Assembly (NCBI RefSeq): GCF_900215485.1
Contig: NZ_OCMZ01000002.1
Location: 248,001 to 312,000, forward strand
Direction: 5' to 3'
From: Nitrosovibrio sp. Nv4
GTDB taxonomy: Bacteria; Pseudomonadota; Gammaproteobacteria; Burkholderiales; Nitrosomonadaceae
Length of the DNA stretch: 64,000 nucleotides
Shown piece after piece: positions 54,279 to 64,000 of this stretch. Position 1 is the stretch's first letter, and every line of letters begins with the position of its first letter. The notes below the pieces were generated by a model that was not told the DNA's origin, searched no databases, and saw only the letters and a list, made by a program, of their open reading frames with translations. Made by a program: the position numbers and the translations under genes.

Positions 54279-54834
54279 TGCTGACCCTCTGAAATCATTC
54301 CTGAAATGTGGAATACGGCTTCCAACGCGGCGCTGGCCAGAACGTGCCAAACTAAACCGATTTCCCTCGACCATGATTCATATTAGGCCAACTTTCTGAT
54401 ATTTGAACAATTCCAGGGGAATTATTGTGTTGCTGCTTGCACAGCGCTACTACTCTACCCACGCTCATTACTTGAAACTCCCAATCCTGCTTTTACTTAA
54501 GCTCTCTTGTCCCACCTAAGCCGCGATAGCTGTGCTGCTGGTCGTGCCCGATATTTCGCTGAAAACGTGATGAGCGGCGTCTCTAAATGCTATCTCATTT
54601 CCGCCAGAAACTCGCCGCAAATGAACCCTTCCGCAAACTGGTAATCACTAACCGTCATGACAAAGCCAGTTGGATGCTGCATAGCAAAACGCCGCCGGGA
54701 GAGGCTGATTTTCAGTTTTACGCTGTTGCGGCTCCTCCCCCCACCATCGCCTAAACAGGGGGTGCGGATGGGGTGAGAATCACAAGCTGCCCGGCATGAA
54801 AATGGCTGAAAAATTGAGCCGCGTTGAATGGAAT
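54279..54834. other. Intergenic stretch, no gene seen
   Basis: No supported gene, RNA or repeat. It separates the copper ATPase and Zur-like genes. Confidence 0.4.
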
Positions 54835-55248
54835 TTAGAAGGGGTATTTTGCCGCGCTGGGCTTCTGGCCCTTGCGCTTAGGGATGCAATTGCTGCACCG
54901 GCCATAAAGAATGAGGTCGTACTTCTCCACGACGAAATTGGGAGGAGCCGGAAGATTGCTATTCTTGATCCTCTCATGAACATCAAACACCTTGCTGCAC
55001 GAACTGCATTTGAAGTGATAATGCTCGCCTAGCGTTGTCACCTCATACCGGTCCGACTCACCCGGCAGTTTGACGGGCAGGATCCAACCTTCCGTCGTCA
55101 AATCCTTCAGCGTTCGATAAACCGTTGCGATGCTCAGCGATGGTACAACCGCCTGCCCTGCCGCAAGGACTTCCTGCGTCGAAAGCGGCCTGCCCGCCGA
55201 GGAAATGGCGCCCAGAATCGCGTTACGCTGGCGAGTATTTCGTTCCAT
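54835..55248 (-). CDS. zur: Fur-family regulator, probably Zur
   Basis: A 137-residue Fur-type repressor. NTRQRNAILGAISSAGRPLSTQEVL and SIATVYRTLKDLTTEGWI form the winged helix, then YEVTTLGEHYHFKCSSCSKVFDV provides CxxC and histidine metal ligands, and GRCSNC a second pair. The divergent zinc-starvation genes point to Zur; Fur itself cannot be excluded. Confidence 0.85.
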   Translation of the reverse strand: MERNTRQRNAILGAISSAGRPLSTQEVLAAGQAVVPSLSIATVYRTLKDLTTEGWILPVKLPGESDRYEVTTLGEHYHFKCSSCSKVFDVHERIKNSNLPAPPNFVVEKYDLILYGRCSNCIPKRKGQKPSAAKYPF

Positions 55249-55560
55249 GCATCACCTTCATCGACGTCAACTTTTATTAATAGTTACGCCACACGATAAA
55301 AAAATCAGTGTTTAACAGCCCTATCATCCTTGACATACTCGCTAATGATAACTTATTATCAATAAAGGGATACTACATCAGGCATGTTCGAATCAACTTG
55401 GCGACAATGCCCACGCAGACATTCATTCTACAACCGCGCAAGAAAAAAGTGTTTGCGTCTCACCTCGGTATTTTTGCCGGACTGGCAGCATGAAACACAT
55501 GATACGCCACAAAAACAATAGGGATAACGGTGGCGTTTTTATCAACCAACTAAGGTCGTT
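55249..55560. promoter_or_regulatory. Divergent promoter region of zur and the ZigA operon
   Basis: It contains the Fur/Zur-box-like palindrome at 55346-55361 and no gene. Confidence 0.6.
55346..55361. promoter_or_regulatory. Fur/Zur-box-like palindrome
   Basis: TGATAAC TT ATTATCA is a near-perfect inverted repeat resembling the GATAATnATTATC Fur-family site. It lies between the regulator and the first COG0523 gene and could control both. Confidence 0.65.
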
Positions 55561-56823
55561 ATGACAACAGTGGATCGACGTTTGCCGGTGACGGTATTTT
55601 CAGGATTTCTGGGCGCAGGCAAAACAACCTTGCTAAATCATGTGCTGGCTAATCGCGAAGGATTGCGGGTAGCGGTAATTGTGAATGATATGAGCGAAGT
55701 GAACATCGATGCTTCCCTGATCGAAAGAGGGGCCGAACATGCGGGTGCGGCGCTGTCCCGCACTGAAGAAAGACTGGTCGAAATGAGTAACGGCTGCATT
55801 TGCTGCACACTGCGCGAAGATTTACTGACTGAGGTGCACAAGCTCTGCGCCGACGGCCGTTTCGATTATCTGCTGATCGAATCGACGGGAATCGGCGAAC
55901 CGATGCCTGTCGCAGCCACATTTGATTTTCGGAATGAAAAAGGCGATTCGCTAAACGATATTGCGCGCATAGATACCATGGTCACGGTAGTCGATGCGGT
56001 TAATCTGCTGCGCGATTTTTCCAGTGAAGATTCGCTGGCACAACGCGGCGAAGTTGCGAGCGATGAAGACAATCGGACATTGGCCAGTCTGCTGACCGAG
56101 CAGATCGAATTTGCGGATGTGATTGTGGTAAGCAAAGTGGATAGTGTTACCCGCGATAAGCTCAATGAGGTGACCGGTGTGATCAAGGCCTTGAATCCTG
56201 TAGCGGAAATAATCTACGCCAAACACGGCAATGTTCCCTTGAAAAAAATTCTCGGTACCGGCCGATTCGACCTGGATCGTGCCAGCAGAATGGCGGGCTG
56301 GTTTAAGGAACTGGCCGGCGAACATATTCCTGAAACGGAAGAATTCGGCATCAGCAGTTTCGTTGTGCGCATACGTGAACCACTGCACCCCCAACGTTTT
56401 GCCGCTTTTCTTGAAAACCCCCTGCCCGGCACCTTGCGGGCCAAAGGCTATGTGTGGTTGGCCAGTCGCCCGGAGTGGGCGATATCCTATTCGCGTTCCG
56501 GCAACACCGCCACGGTGGAACCGGTAGGACGATGGTGGGTCGCGGTGCCGAAAGAGCGCTGGCCCGCCGAGGGAAGCCCGGAGCGCGCTTCGATAGAGCA
56601 GAATTGGCAGCAACCCTACGGAGACCGCATCAATGAAGTGGTCTTCATTGGCCGCTACAAGGATGGGAATGGGGATCGGGAGCTGATCGAAAAAACTTTT
56701 TCAGCATGCCGGCTTACATTTACCGAAATCCGCAAGAGCACCGGGCATTGGCGCAGCCTGCCGGACCAGTTTCCCGATTGGACCGCCGCGGAAGTGCCGC
56801 AGGAGGAAACGGAACTCACATGA
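55561..56823 (+). CDS. zigA: Zinc metallochaperone GTPase, ZigA-like (COG0523)
   Basis: A 420-residue CobW/COG0523 GTPase. [18 protein letters not shown] is the P-loop, [12 protein letters not shown] the CxCC metal motif, and SKVDSV the NKxD-like GTP motif. The C-terminal domain with [17 protein letters not shown] and WLASRPEW is typical of the ZigA subgroup. It is thought to move zinc to key proteins during starvation. Confidence 0.9.
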   Translation: MTTVDRRLPVTVFSGFLGAGKTTLLNHVLANREGLRVAVIVNDMSEVNIDASLIERGAEHAGAALSRTEERLVEMSNGCICCTLREDLLTEVHKLCADGRFDYLLIESTGIGEPMPVAATFDFRNEKGDSLNDIARIDTMVTVVDAVNLLRDFSSEDSLAQRGEVASDEDNRTLASLLTEQIEFADVIVVSKVDSVTRDKLNEVTGVIKALNPVAEIIYAKHGNVPLKKILGTGRFDLDRASRMAGWFKELAGEHIPETEEFGISSFVVRIREPLHPQRFAAFLENPLPGTLRAKGYVWLASRPEWAISYSRSGNTATVEPVGRWWVAVPKERWPAEGSPERASIEQNWQQPYGDRINEVVFIGRYKDGNGDRELIEKTFSACRLTFTEIRKSTGHWRSLPDQFPDWTAAEVPQEETELT

Positions 56824-57041
56824 GCGCAATCATTCCTCGGACTTTCGGCGAATGGCGGCATTGCATCGAGCATGACTGCGGCGTTCGCTTGCCCCGGGAA
56901 TTTATCGAAAAACGATTGGCTATATTGCGTGCGCCGCGGCATGAGGAAATATGAAAGTAATAGCGCTTCATTCGTCATTATGGGGAGGCGCATTGGCGAA
57001 GCATTGTGGGCTGGTTCGAGCGTACCGAGACCGCTGTTTAG
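56820..57041 (+). pseudogene. Broken small gene downstream of zigA
   Basis: A start overlapping the zigA stop gives [20 protein letters not shown] and then GVRLPREFIEKRLAILR, ending at TGA 56954. In the same frame two further stops follow (TAA, TAG). After them coding-like sequence resumes as RFIRHYGEAHWRSIVGWFER up to 57041. The two parts together resemble small conserved proteins encoded after ZigA-type genes, so this looks like a gene broken by nonsense or paired frameshifts. Confidence 0.55.
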
Positions 57042-57161
57042 GGGTGGCAATGTATATTTCTGTGGTGGAGCGTATTTCTCCTGGAAAGCGGAGCCGCGTT
57101 TCAAACTCATGAGGTTCATGGCAAGCTGAGGTGCGCCAGATCAGGTTAAGGGTGAAACACG

Positions 57162-57587
57162 ATGAAAGATAAACAATTATTGTCTTCCGTAGAGCAGGCC
57201 ATCCGCATGGTGCCGCGAGGCGAGTACATGTCCCCGGCGCAACTGGAGTTCTTCCGTCTGCGGCTGGAAGATGAGCGGCGTAAATTGCTGGAAAACGCGC
57301 AAAGCACGCTCGAACAGATGCAAGCTATTGTTTCCGGGCCCGACCCTAACGACCGGGCAAGTACCGAGGAAAAATTTTCTCTTGAGTTCCGAGTGAGAGA
57401 CCGCGAGCGAAAGTTGCTCAAAAAAATCGAAGATGCCCTCTTGCGTATTGAGGACGGCACGTATGGCTGGTGCACGGACACAGGCGAGCCCATCGGCATC
57501 GCCCGCCTGCTGGCAAGACCTACCGCCACGCTCTGCATTGAAGCTCAAGAGCGACATGAACTCCACGAGCGAAGCTATGGCGTCTGA
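57162..57587 (+). CDS. dksA2: DksA2-like, zinc-independent RNA polymerase factor
   Basis: A 141-residue DksA paralogue: PAQLEFFRLRLEDERRKLLEN coiled coil and a C-terminal GWCTDTGEPIGIARLLARPTATLCIEA region. Of the four zinc cysteines of DksA only C104 and C125 remain (positions 107 and 128 are T and A), as in the zinc-independent DksA2 of Pseudomonas aeruginosa. It would replace DksA when zinc is scarce. Confidence 0.88.
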   Translation: MKDKQLLSSVEQAIRMVPRGEYMSPAQLEFFRLRLEDERRKLLENAQSTLEQMQAIVSGPDPNDRASTEEKFSLEFRVRDRERKLLKKIEDALLRIEDGTYGWCTDTGEPIGIARLLARPTATLCIEAQERHELHERSYGV

Positions 57588-58716
57588 TAGCCTTTCAACC
57601 CGGCAACTGATACCTGTATCGCTGCTAACCGGCTTTCTCGGCAGCGGGAAAACCACATTGCTCAACCACCTGGTGCGGCAACCGGCTTTGAGCGACACAT
57701 TGGTTATCATCAATGAGTTTGGCGCAATCAGTCTCGATCACCTGCTGGTCAAACATAGTCATGAGGAAATGGTGGCGAAAGTGGCCGGCGGCTGTATCTG
57801 TTGTACGACCCGCAGTGACATCAAGAAAGCGCTCCGCGAGGTAACATGGCGTTTTGCGCGTGGAGGAAAACGGCAGTTCAACCGGGTAATCATCGAGACA
57901 ACCGGCCTGGGCGACCCGACACCCATTCTGCACACCTTGATGACGGATGCGTTCCTTGTTGAGCACTATCGCCTTGATGGGGTGGTGACGACGGTGGATT
58001 GTGTCAACGGAATGCAGACACTGAGCCTTTATCCTGAAGCAGTCAAACAGGCGGCCGTCGCAGATCGACTGGTGCTGACCAAGAGCGATTTGGTCAACGA
58101 CGTGCAACTTACGGAACTCCGTGATCGGCTTGCGGTACTTAATCCCGGCGCGCGGCAAATGCGGGTAATGAATGGACACGCGGAAGCGGAACAACTGCTC
58201 GGTCTCGGTTTATTTTCGACTGACAATAAAATACCCGATGTTGCTCGCTGGCTCAATGCGGAGTCATTTCAAGACAGCATGGCACCGCCGGCTGGAAGAT
58301 TTACATACAAGCCCATATCGATTATGGGAACACATCGACTGACCCGCAAAAGACCATTGCGCGTGACGGTTCCCAGGGACATCAATCGTCATGACGATCA
58401 AATTCGGGCATTTTGCTTTACTTTCGATGATCCGATTGACCCATATGTATTCGATTCATGGATTGGATTATTGCTGGGTATCAAGGGTACTGACGTTCTT
58501 CGGGTAAAAGGTATCGTCAACCTTGCGCACCGGGCGGGGCCTGTCATAATTCACGGAGTTCAACATATCTTTCATCCACCTGTTGAACTGGCTGATTGGC
58601 CATCGGACGACCATCGCACACGCATCGTATTTATCACGCGAGCTATCGATCGGAATACCATCGAACACATGTTTGCATTCACTGAGGCGCGGTTGGCCAT
58701 GCCGCAACAGACATAA
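57556..58716 (+). CDS. Second COG0523 GTPase
   Basis: A 386-residue CobW-family protein from ATG 57556, overlapping the dksA2 stop. [48 protein letters not shown] (CxCC) and LTKSDLVND are the GTPase landmarks. It belongs to a different subgroup from the first (ends HPPVELADWPSDD). Likely a zinc metallochaperone as well. Confidence 0.9.
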   Translation: MNSTSEAMASDSLSTRQLIPVSLLTGFLGSGKTTLLNHLVRQPALSDTLVIINEFGAISLDHLLVKHSHEEMVAKVAGGCICCTTRSDIKKALREVTWRFARGGKRQFNRVIIETTGLGDPTPILHTLMTDAFLVEHYRLDGVVTTVDCVNGMQTLSLYPEAVKQAAVADRLVLTKSDLVNDVQLTELRDRLAVLNPGARQMRVMNGHAEAEQLLGLGLFSTDNKIPDVARWLNAESFQDSMAPPAGRFTYKPISIMGTHRLTRKRPLRVTVPRDINRHDDQIRAFCFTFDDPIDPYVFDSWIGLLLGIKGTDVLRVKGIVNLAHRAGPVIIHGVQHIFHPPVELADWPSDDHRTRIVFITRAIDRNTIEHMFAFTEARLAMPQQT

Positions 58717-58933
58717 AGTCATGAGGACTGAGCGCAATATGCTGCTCGTCTGCTATTTTCCCGAATAGACTCCCTCACTCCTCTCAGGAAACTGCTCCGG
58801 TTCGCCCTGCCCTTTCATCACTTCGACACAGAGTCTAGCTCATGAATGATAGCTTCTCCTCCAAATGCCCGATTCGCTAAGCGGGCCGCAGCCGGATTCA
58901 AATGAAAATTCCCGGACGCACAGGCATTCGTCC

Positions 58934-59614
58934 ATGTCCATCAACGCCTCGGAGGAAACTCATTCTACAAATCAGGCCCCTCAGCAGTACGCATGGACGA
59001 CGACTCAACCAGGGGAACTGATTCATATTTTTGATCCCGGCATTCAGCTTGTTCACTGGCAACGGCGGGAAGATCAAGTTATCAAGACGTATTTCGAACA
59101 AGCGATGGCAAGCGATGTTGTGGGTAGTGGTTTTCGTACGGTTATTCGGATTGGCGATAGATTAAAACCGAACTTTTTACCGGATCTCCCTGGTCGGGAG
59201 TTTATTGTTGATGATATTTTTCTGCTTTCGAATATCTACTCGGAACTTCTCGGGTGTGACGCAGTGGGTTTGCGCATGGAGGTACTCGGCAGCCCGATGT
59301 GCCCGCGCTTTCACGTAGACCGCACGGGTATACGGCTGGCATGTGCTTACCGGGGTTCGGGCACGGAATGGATTGATGACGAATGGGTCGACCGCAGCAA
59401 GCTTGGGTCCGGATCCGGCGGACTTCCCGACGAGGTATCCGGCTTGTTCGATCACAGAACTGCGGTGGAAGCAGCCGCGCCTTTTGACGTGATACTTTTC
59501 AAAGACTCGCTATGGCAAGGTAATGACGGAAGGGGTGCAATCCATCGCTCGCCAGCCGTGGTGCCGGAAAACGGATCGCGTATTCTCGTTGTGATTGACG
59601 CAATCTGGAATTGA
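58934..59614 (+). CDS. DUF1826 protein
   Basis: I use ATG 58934 (MSINASEETHS), giving 226 residues. HIFDPGIQLVHWQRREDQ, FRTVIRIGDRL, PRFHVDRTGIRLACAYRG and WIDDEWVDRSKL match the DUF1826 family, which is often encoded beside Zur-regulated COG0523 genes. Function unknown; zinc-linked by context. Confidence 0.8.
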   Translation: MSINASEETHSTNQAPQQYAWTTTQPGELIHIFDPGIQLVHWQRREDQVIKTYFEQAMASDVVGSGFRTVIRIGDRLKPNFLPDLPGREFIVDDIFLLSNIYSELLGCDAVGLRMEVLGSPMCPRFHVDRTGIRLACAYRGSGTEWIDDEWVDRSKLGSGSGGLPDEVSGLFDHRTAVEAAAPFDVILFKDSLWQGNDGRGAIHRSPAVVPENGSRILVVIDAIWN

Positions 59615-59703
59615 GCAAAGATGCGGGACAAAGATGAAGCAGGCATTGCGTTTTCCCCGCAGGCTCAGCCATATTGGTTAAACAATTTCAACAACGGCAA
59701 TCT

Positions 59704-62700
59704 TCATTTTTCTTTCTTTCGAATGCTCCATTCCTTGACCATCGCATAGACGGCAGGGAATACGATCAGCGTCAGCACGGTTGCGGATACCATACCGCCA
59801 ACCATGGGAGCGGCGATGTGCCGAGTCACCTCCGAGCCCGTGCCGCTGCTGAACATGACCGGGAATAGACCGACTATACTTCCTGCTATCGTCATCATGA
59901 CGGGCCGTATCCGGTATACGGCGCCCTGGATGACTGCCTCGTAAAGATCCGCCACCGCAACCTTTTCGCCTGCGGCTTTTCTCGTAGCCGTAATACCCGC
60001 CAGCGCCCGATCCAGGAAGGTAAGCATCACCATTCCCGTTTCAGTCGCAATACCGACGAGGCCGATAAAACCGACCACCGCAGCGATGCTCATGTTGTAA
60101 TCGAGAAGATACATCAGCCAGATTCCCCCAACCAGCGAGAACGGTACCGAGAGCATCACTATCATGGTTTCGGTGAGGCGATTGAAGTTGAGATACACAA
60201 GAAGGAACACAATCAGGATCGTGAGCGGCACCACTATTTTCAATTTCTCGGTTGCACGTTCCATATACTCGAACTGACCGCTCCATGCGGCGTAGTATCC
60301 CGAGGGAAACCGCACCTGCTCGCGCACCGCTTGCTGCGCGTCCGCCACATAGCGGCCGATGTCGCGATCGCGGATATCGACGAAGATGTAGGCCGACAGG
60401 AGCGCGTTCTCGGTGCGGATGCTCGGTGGTCCCGTAACAAGCTTGATGCGCGCGAGCTGCCCGAGCGGAATCATTGTTTGGTTCATGGTCGGTATCAGCA
60501 CCTGAGTGGCGATTGCCTGCGGATCGCTGCGCAATGCGCGCGGATAGCGAACGGCGACATTAAAACGTTCCCGCCCTTCCACAGTAGTTGTCACTGTCTC
60601 GCCGCCAAGCGCTACCGAGATCACTTCCAGCAGATCACCGATAGCCAGTCCATGGCGGGCGAGCGCCATCCGATCGGGTTCGATATCGAGGTAGTAGCCC
60701 CCAGTGATGCGCTCCGCATAGACGCTGGTGGTCCCAGGCACATTTTTCACCGCTGTCTCGATCTGCCGGGCAAGCATGTTGATCTCGTTCAAATCCTTGC
60801 CGAACACCTTGATGCCGATCGGCGTGCGGATGCCTGTGGCAAGCATATCGATCCTGTTTTTGATCGGCATTGTCCAGGCATTGCTGACGCCAGGCATCTG
60901 CAGCGCTTGATCCATTTCAGCGATGAGCTTATCGACGGTTATTCCTGCACGCCATTCGCTTTGCGGCTTCAGGTTGACGATCGTTTCAGCCATTTCCAGA
61001 GGAGCGGGATCAGTGGCGGTATTGGCCCGTCCGGCTTTACCGAGCACCGACGCCACTTCGGGGAAGCTTTTGATGATCTTGTCTTGCGTTTGCAGGATTT
61101 CCGCCGCCTTCGTAACCGAAATACCCGGCAGGGTCACCGGCATATAAAGGAGCGTGCCCTCGTTCAACGTCGGCATGAATTCAGTTCCCAACTTGAGTGC
61201 GGGATAGACAGTAAGCCCAAGCACGGCGAGCGCTGACACAATAATCGTTTTTTTCCAATGCATCACCCAAGCCATTACCGGACGGTAGGTCCGGATCATC
61301 ATACGGCCCAGCGGATTATCCTGCTCACGCGGAATGCGGCCGCGAATCAGAAGCAGGATCAGGGCCGGGACCAGCGTAATCGAAAGCAGCGCGGCTCCGG
61401 CCATGGCGAAGGTCTTTGTGTAGGCGAGTGGCTGAAACATGCGCCCTTCCTGGGCTTCGAGGGTAAACACCGGCAGGAATGAAACCGTGATGATCAGCAG
61501 GCTGAAGAACAGCGACGGACCGACTTCCTTGCAGGCAGCGATGACGGCGTCGATGCGAGATGCGCTCGGTGCGTCAGGATCAAGGCGTGCAAGATGCTTG
61601 TGGGCGTTCTCGATCATGACGATGGCTGCATCGGTCATTTCGGCGATCGCAAGGGCAATGCCGGCGAGGCTCATGATATTGGAATTGATGCCAAGAAATC
61701 GCATCGCGATAAAAGCAATCAGGACCCCGAGCGGAAGCATGATGATTGCCACCAATGCGCTACGCACATGCATGAGAAAGACCACGCATACCAGCGCCAC
61801 GATAATAATCTGCTCGATAAAAATTTCGCGCAGTGTCGCAATGGCGCGATGAATCAGCTCGGAGCGATTGTAGACGGGATGAATCGAAACATCTTCCGGC
61901 AGGCCCGATGCGATCTCCCCGATTTTCTTTTCAAGGTTGCGGGTAACGTCCAGTGCATGCTCGCCATGCCGCGCTACCGCAATCGCCGAAACGACTTCTC
62001 CTTCACCGTCGAGTTCGGCGATGCCGCGGCGTTCTTCCGGAACCAGTTCCACCCGGGCGATATCGCGCAACAGCACCGGGGTGCCCTTTTCCACCTTCAC
62101 AACGAGATTTTCAAGATCACCGATACCGCGCAGATAGCCCTTGCCGCGCACCATGTATTCGGTTTCCGCCATCTCGATAACGCGTCCACCGACGTCCCGG
62201 TTACTCACTGCGATAACCTCGCTCACTTTCTTGAGCGGTATGCCGTAGGCTTGTAGCTGCCGAGGGTCTACCGTAACCTGGTAGCTTCGTACAAATCCAC
62301 CTACACTGGCGATTTCCGACACGCCCTCCGCCGCGGTCAACTGGTAACGCAAGAACCAGTCCTGCAGGGCGCGCAACTCATCCAGCGTCCGGTTCCTGGC
62401 CGTGACAACATATTGGTAAACCCACCCCACCCCGGTTGCATCCGGGCCGAGCGAAGGCCTGACATTGTTGGGCAGACGGCTCGCGGCGAAACTCAGGTAT
62501 TCCAAGACCCGCGAGCGAGCCCAATAGATATCGGTGCCGTCTTCGAAGATGACATAGACAAACGACGCACCGAAGTTGGATAGCCCGCGCACTACCTTCG
62601 ATTTCGGCACGCTCAGCATCGCGGTGGTGAGCGGATAGGTAACCTGGTCCTCGACGACCTGCGGCGCCTGCCCCGGATATTCCGTATAAATGATGACCTG

Positions 62701-62835
62701 CACGTCCGAGAGATCCGGAATCGCGTCGATCGGCGTCTTCCATACCGAATACACACCCCCAGTCGCCAGAATAAATGTTCCAATCAACACCAGGAAGATA
62801 TGTCGCACGGACCATTCGATGATATTTCCTACCAC
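59704..62835 (-). CDS. cusA: CusA-type heavy-metal RND efflux pump
   Basis: A 1043-residue inner-membrane RND pump from a GTG at 62835 just after the cusB stop. It has VYSVWKTPIDAIPDLSDVQVIIYTEYPGQAPQVVEDQVTYPL, charge-relay region in span 4 and FMPTLNEGTLLYMP. It extrudes Cu(I)/Ag(I) with CusB and an outer-membrane channel. The motif set is that of CusA. Confidence 0.93.
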   Translation of the reverse strand: MVGNIIEWSVRHIFLVLIGTFILATGGVYSVWKTPIDAIPDLSDVQVIIYTEYPGQAPQVVEDQVTYPLTTAMLSVPKSKVVRGLSNFGASFVYVIFEDGTDIYWARSRVLEYLSFAASRLPNNVRPSLGPDATGVGWVYQYVVTARNRTLDELRALQDWFLRYQLTAAEGVSEIASVGGFVRSYQVTVDPRQLQAYGIPLKKVSEVIAVSNRDVGGRVIEMAETEYMVRGKGYLRGIGDLENLVVKVEKGTPVLLRDIARVELVPEERRGIAELDGEGEVVSAIAVARHGEHALDVTRNLEKKIGEIASGLPEDVSIHPVYNRSELIHRAIATLREIFIEQIIIVALVCVVFLMHVRSALVAIIMLPLGVLIAFIAMRFLGINSNIMSLAGIALAIAEMTDAAIVMIENAHKHLARLDPDAPSASRIDAVIAACKEVGPSLFFSLLIITVSFLPVFTLEAQEGRMFQPLAYTKTFAMAGAALLSITLVPALILLLIRGRIPREQDNPLGRMMIRTYRPVMAWVMHWKKTIIVSALAVLGLTVYPALKLGTEFMPTLNEGTLLYMPVTLPGISVTKAAEILQTQDKIIKSFPEVASVLGKAGRANTATDPAPLEMAETIVNLKPQSEWRAGITVDKLIAEMDQALQMPGVSNAWTMPIKNRIDMLATGIRTPIGIKVFGKDLNEINMLARQIETAVKNVPGTTSVYAERITGGYYLDIEPDRMALARHGLAIGDLLEVISVALGGETVTTTVEGRERFNVAVRYPRALRSDPQAIATQVLIPTMNQTMIPLGQLARIKLVTGPPSIRTENALLSAYIFVDIRDRDIGRYVADAQQAVREQVRFPSGYYAAWSGQFEYMERATEKLKIVVPLTILIVFLLVYLNFNRLTETMIVMLSVPFSLVGGIWLMYLLDYNMSIAAVVGFIGLVGIATETGMVMLTFLDRALAGITATRKAAGEKVAVADLYEAVIQGAVYRIRPVMMTIAGSIVGLFPVMFSSGTGSEVTRHIAAPMVGGMVSATVLTLIVFPAVYAMVKEWSIRKKEK

Positions 62836-62836
62836 C

Positions 62837-64000
62837 TCAGTGTTCCCTGTGATCGTTGCTGCCTGGACGGGCATCAGGGCTATCCTGGCTCGGCTGGATA
62901 CGGGTGATCACGTATTCACCAGCTGATTTTTCGGTTATTTCGAAAGCAATGTTCTGGCCCGGTCTCAACGCCTGGAGCAATGCGGGTTCAGAGACCCGAA
63001 AGTCCATTGTCATTTCTGCCCACTTAAGGCTGGGGATAGGGCGATGCGCAATTCTTATTGTCGCATTAGCCCGGTCGATCGCTTCAATGATGCCTTCGCC
63101 GCGATGAATCGCTGACGGAGGGGGAGATACAGAGGCTGCGGGAGACGAGCCGGACGCGGCTTGCTGCTTCTCACCCGGCTCCTCCGGCTCTTCAGGCATT
63201 GAACCGTTGCCGCTGTGGCCGAAGCCGCTCAGTGCCGCCCTGAGGTTGCTTTCCGCATCAATCAGAAAATTAGCTTTCACCACAACCCTTTCCCCGGCCT
63301 CCAGTCCGCTCACTACTTCATCATAGCCATCGCCATGGGCGCCGAGTTTTACCTCCCTCGGCTCAAACCGGCCTCCGCCGAGATCAACCAGTACCAACTG
63401 CCGCGTACCGGTTGCCAGCACTGCCGACTCGGGCACGGCGAGTACCTTGTCTTTGCGGTGGGAGGAAGCTAATTTCACTCTTCCATACATGGCCGGTTTG
63501 AGCAGCCCTTGCATGTTGGGCAGTTCGATTCGTACCCTGGCGGTACGCGTGTCAGGATTTACTGTCGGGTAGATGAACGTCACCCTGCCGTTGAATATTT
63601 TGTCCGGATACGCGTCGATGCTGATGATGGCGGCGTCGCCCCGACTAATCATGGCAAGGTCCTGTTCGAACACATCCACCAGTATCCAGACGTGGGAGAG
63701 ATCAGCAATCTGATACAGCATCTCTCCGGGCATGAAGCGCTGCCCCTGAACGGCATTCTTTTCCAGCACAACACCGCTCGCCGGAGAGTGCAATGTAAAG
63801 CGTTGCCTGATCCGGCCTTCCTGCTGAAGTATGCGCAGATCGGCCTCCGGGATATCCCAGTTGCGCAGTCTCTGCAAGGCGCTCTCGGCCAATCGCTCCA
63901 TTCCCGCCTGAACCTCGAGGCCACCTCCTTCGACCAATTGGGTCCCTTTTCGGGCGACGAGATATTCGTGTTGCGCCGTAATCAGGTCGGGGCTGTATAC
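62837..64000 (-). CDS. cusB: CusB membrane-fusion protein with CusF-like domain, 5' end beyond window
   Basis: The frame stays open to the window edge (YSPDLITAQHEYLVA), so the gene continues rightward. HlyD/CusB features: FTLHSPASGVVLEKNAVQGQ, ADLSHVWILVDVFEQDL, ARVRIELPN. After a proline/serine linker, the C-terminal 75 residues form a CusF-like copper-binding domain (HRPIPSLKWAEMTMDFRV with the W and M copper ligands). The fusion links pump and metallochaperone. Confidence 0.9.
   Translation of the reverse strand, partial: VYSPDLITAQHEYLVARKGTQLVEGGGLEVQAGMERLAESALQRLRNWDIPEADLRILQQEGRIRQRFTLHSPASGVVLEKNAVQGQRFMPGEMLYQIADLSHVWILVDVFEQDLAMISRGDAAIISIDAYPDKIFNGRVTFIYPTVNPDTRTARVRIELPNMQGLLKPAMYGRVKLASSHRKDKVLAVPESAVLATGTRQLVLVDLGGGRFEPREVKLGAHGDGYDEVVSGLEAGERVVVKANFLIDAESNLRAALSGFGHSGNGSMPEEPEEPGEKQQAASGSSPAASVSPPPSAIHRGEGIIEAIDRANATIRIAHRPIPSLKWAEMTMDFRVSEPALLQALRPGQNIAFEITEKSAGEYVITRIQPSQDSPDARPGSNDHREH

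Overview
The window looks like a piece of a betaproteobacterial chromosome, plausibly a Nitrosospira/Nitrosomonas-type ammonia oxidiser. That is an inference from gene content and codon style; no rRNA or ammonia-oxidation gene is present to settle it. The core markers (HrpA, HolB, thymidylate kinase, TatD, CusAB, Zur/COG0523) are ordinary proteobacterial genes.

The most striking region is 1.75-12.53 kb: a 10.8 kb prophage bounded by two direct copies of an 18-base XerCD/dif core. It encodes no integrase. It carries a likely double-jelly-roll (PM2/FLiP-lineage) major capsid protein, a small packaging-type ATPase, an HUH rolling-circle replication initiator, a run of small single-membrane-span proteins, and a holin-like plus lytic transglycosylase pair. 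Early genes run leftward from 11.91 to 7.79 kb to a bidirectional terminator. Late (virion and lysis) genes continue leftward from 7.62 to 2.43 kb. A divergent promoter pair with TTGGGAC operators at 12.01-12.08 kb drives the early operon and a rightward HTH regulator. The attachment core lies inside the regulator's reading frame. In the excised circle the frame stays open into 1773-1858, and the second regulatory gene (DUF3653-type) would follow directly, so integration appears to split a two-gene regulatory operon and change the regulator's C-terminus.

From 12.6 to 38.8 kb lies ordinary chromosome: a glycosyltransferase, a DJ-1/PfpI protein, a quinone oxidoreductase, VOC/YciI/SnoaL-type small proteins, an MgtC-like protein, a secreted TPR protein with a haem c motif, an SDR, an ankyrin protein, tatD-holB-tmk, msrA-msrB lipoproteins, a candidate small RNA, an apparently truncated TcA-like toxin fragment, HrpA, a YeaD-type mutarotase and a maltose-acetyltransferase-like enzyme.

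From 39.1 to 49.8 kb is a complete type I-F CRISPR-Cas locus (cas1, cas2-3, csy1-csy4, leader, about 37 good repeats of 28 bases in 60-base units, then degenerate repeats). At least four of six adjacent spacers (19, 21, 23, 24) match late genes of the 2.4-7.6 kb prophage at codon level. Two of these have a CC PAM in the resident copy, so the immune system and the prophage in this window appear to be linked: the array records attacks by relatives of the integrated phage.

From 49.9 kb to the end are metal homeostasis genes: a Cu+-type P-type ATPase with two small accessory genes; a Zur-like regulator with a Fur/Zur-box palindrome upstream of a zinc-starvation operon (ZigA-like COG0523 GTPase, a broken small gene, a zinc-independent DksA paralogue, a second COG0523 GTPase, a DUF1826 protein); and a CusA/CusB efflux pair in which CusB ends in a CusF-like domain and runs off the window.
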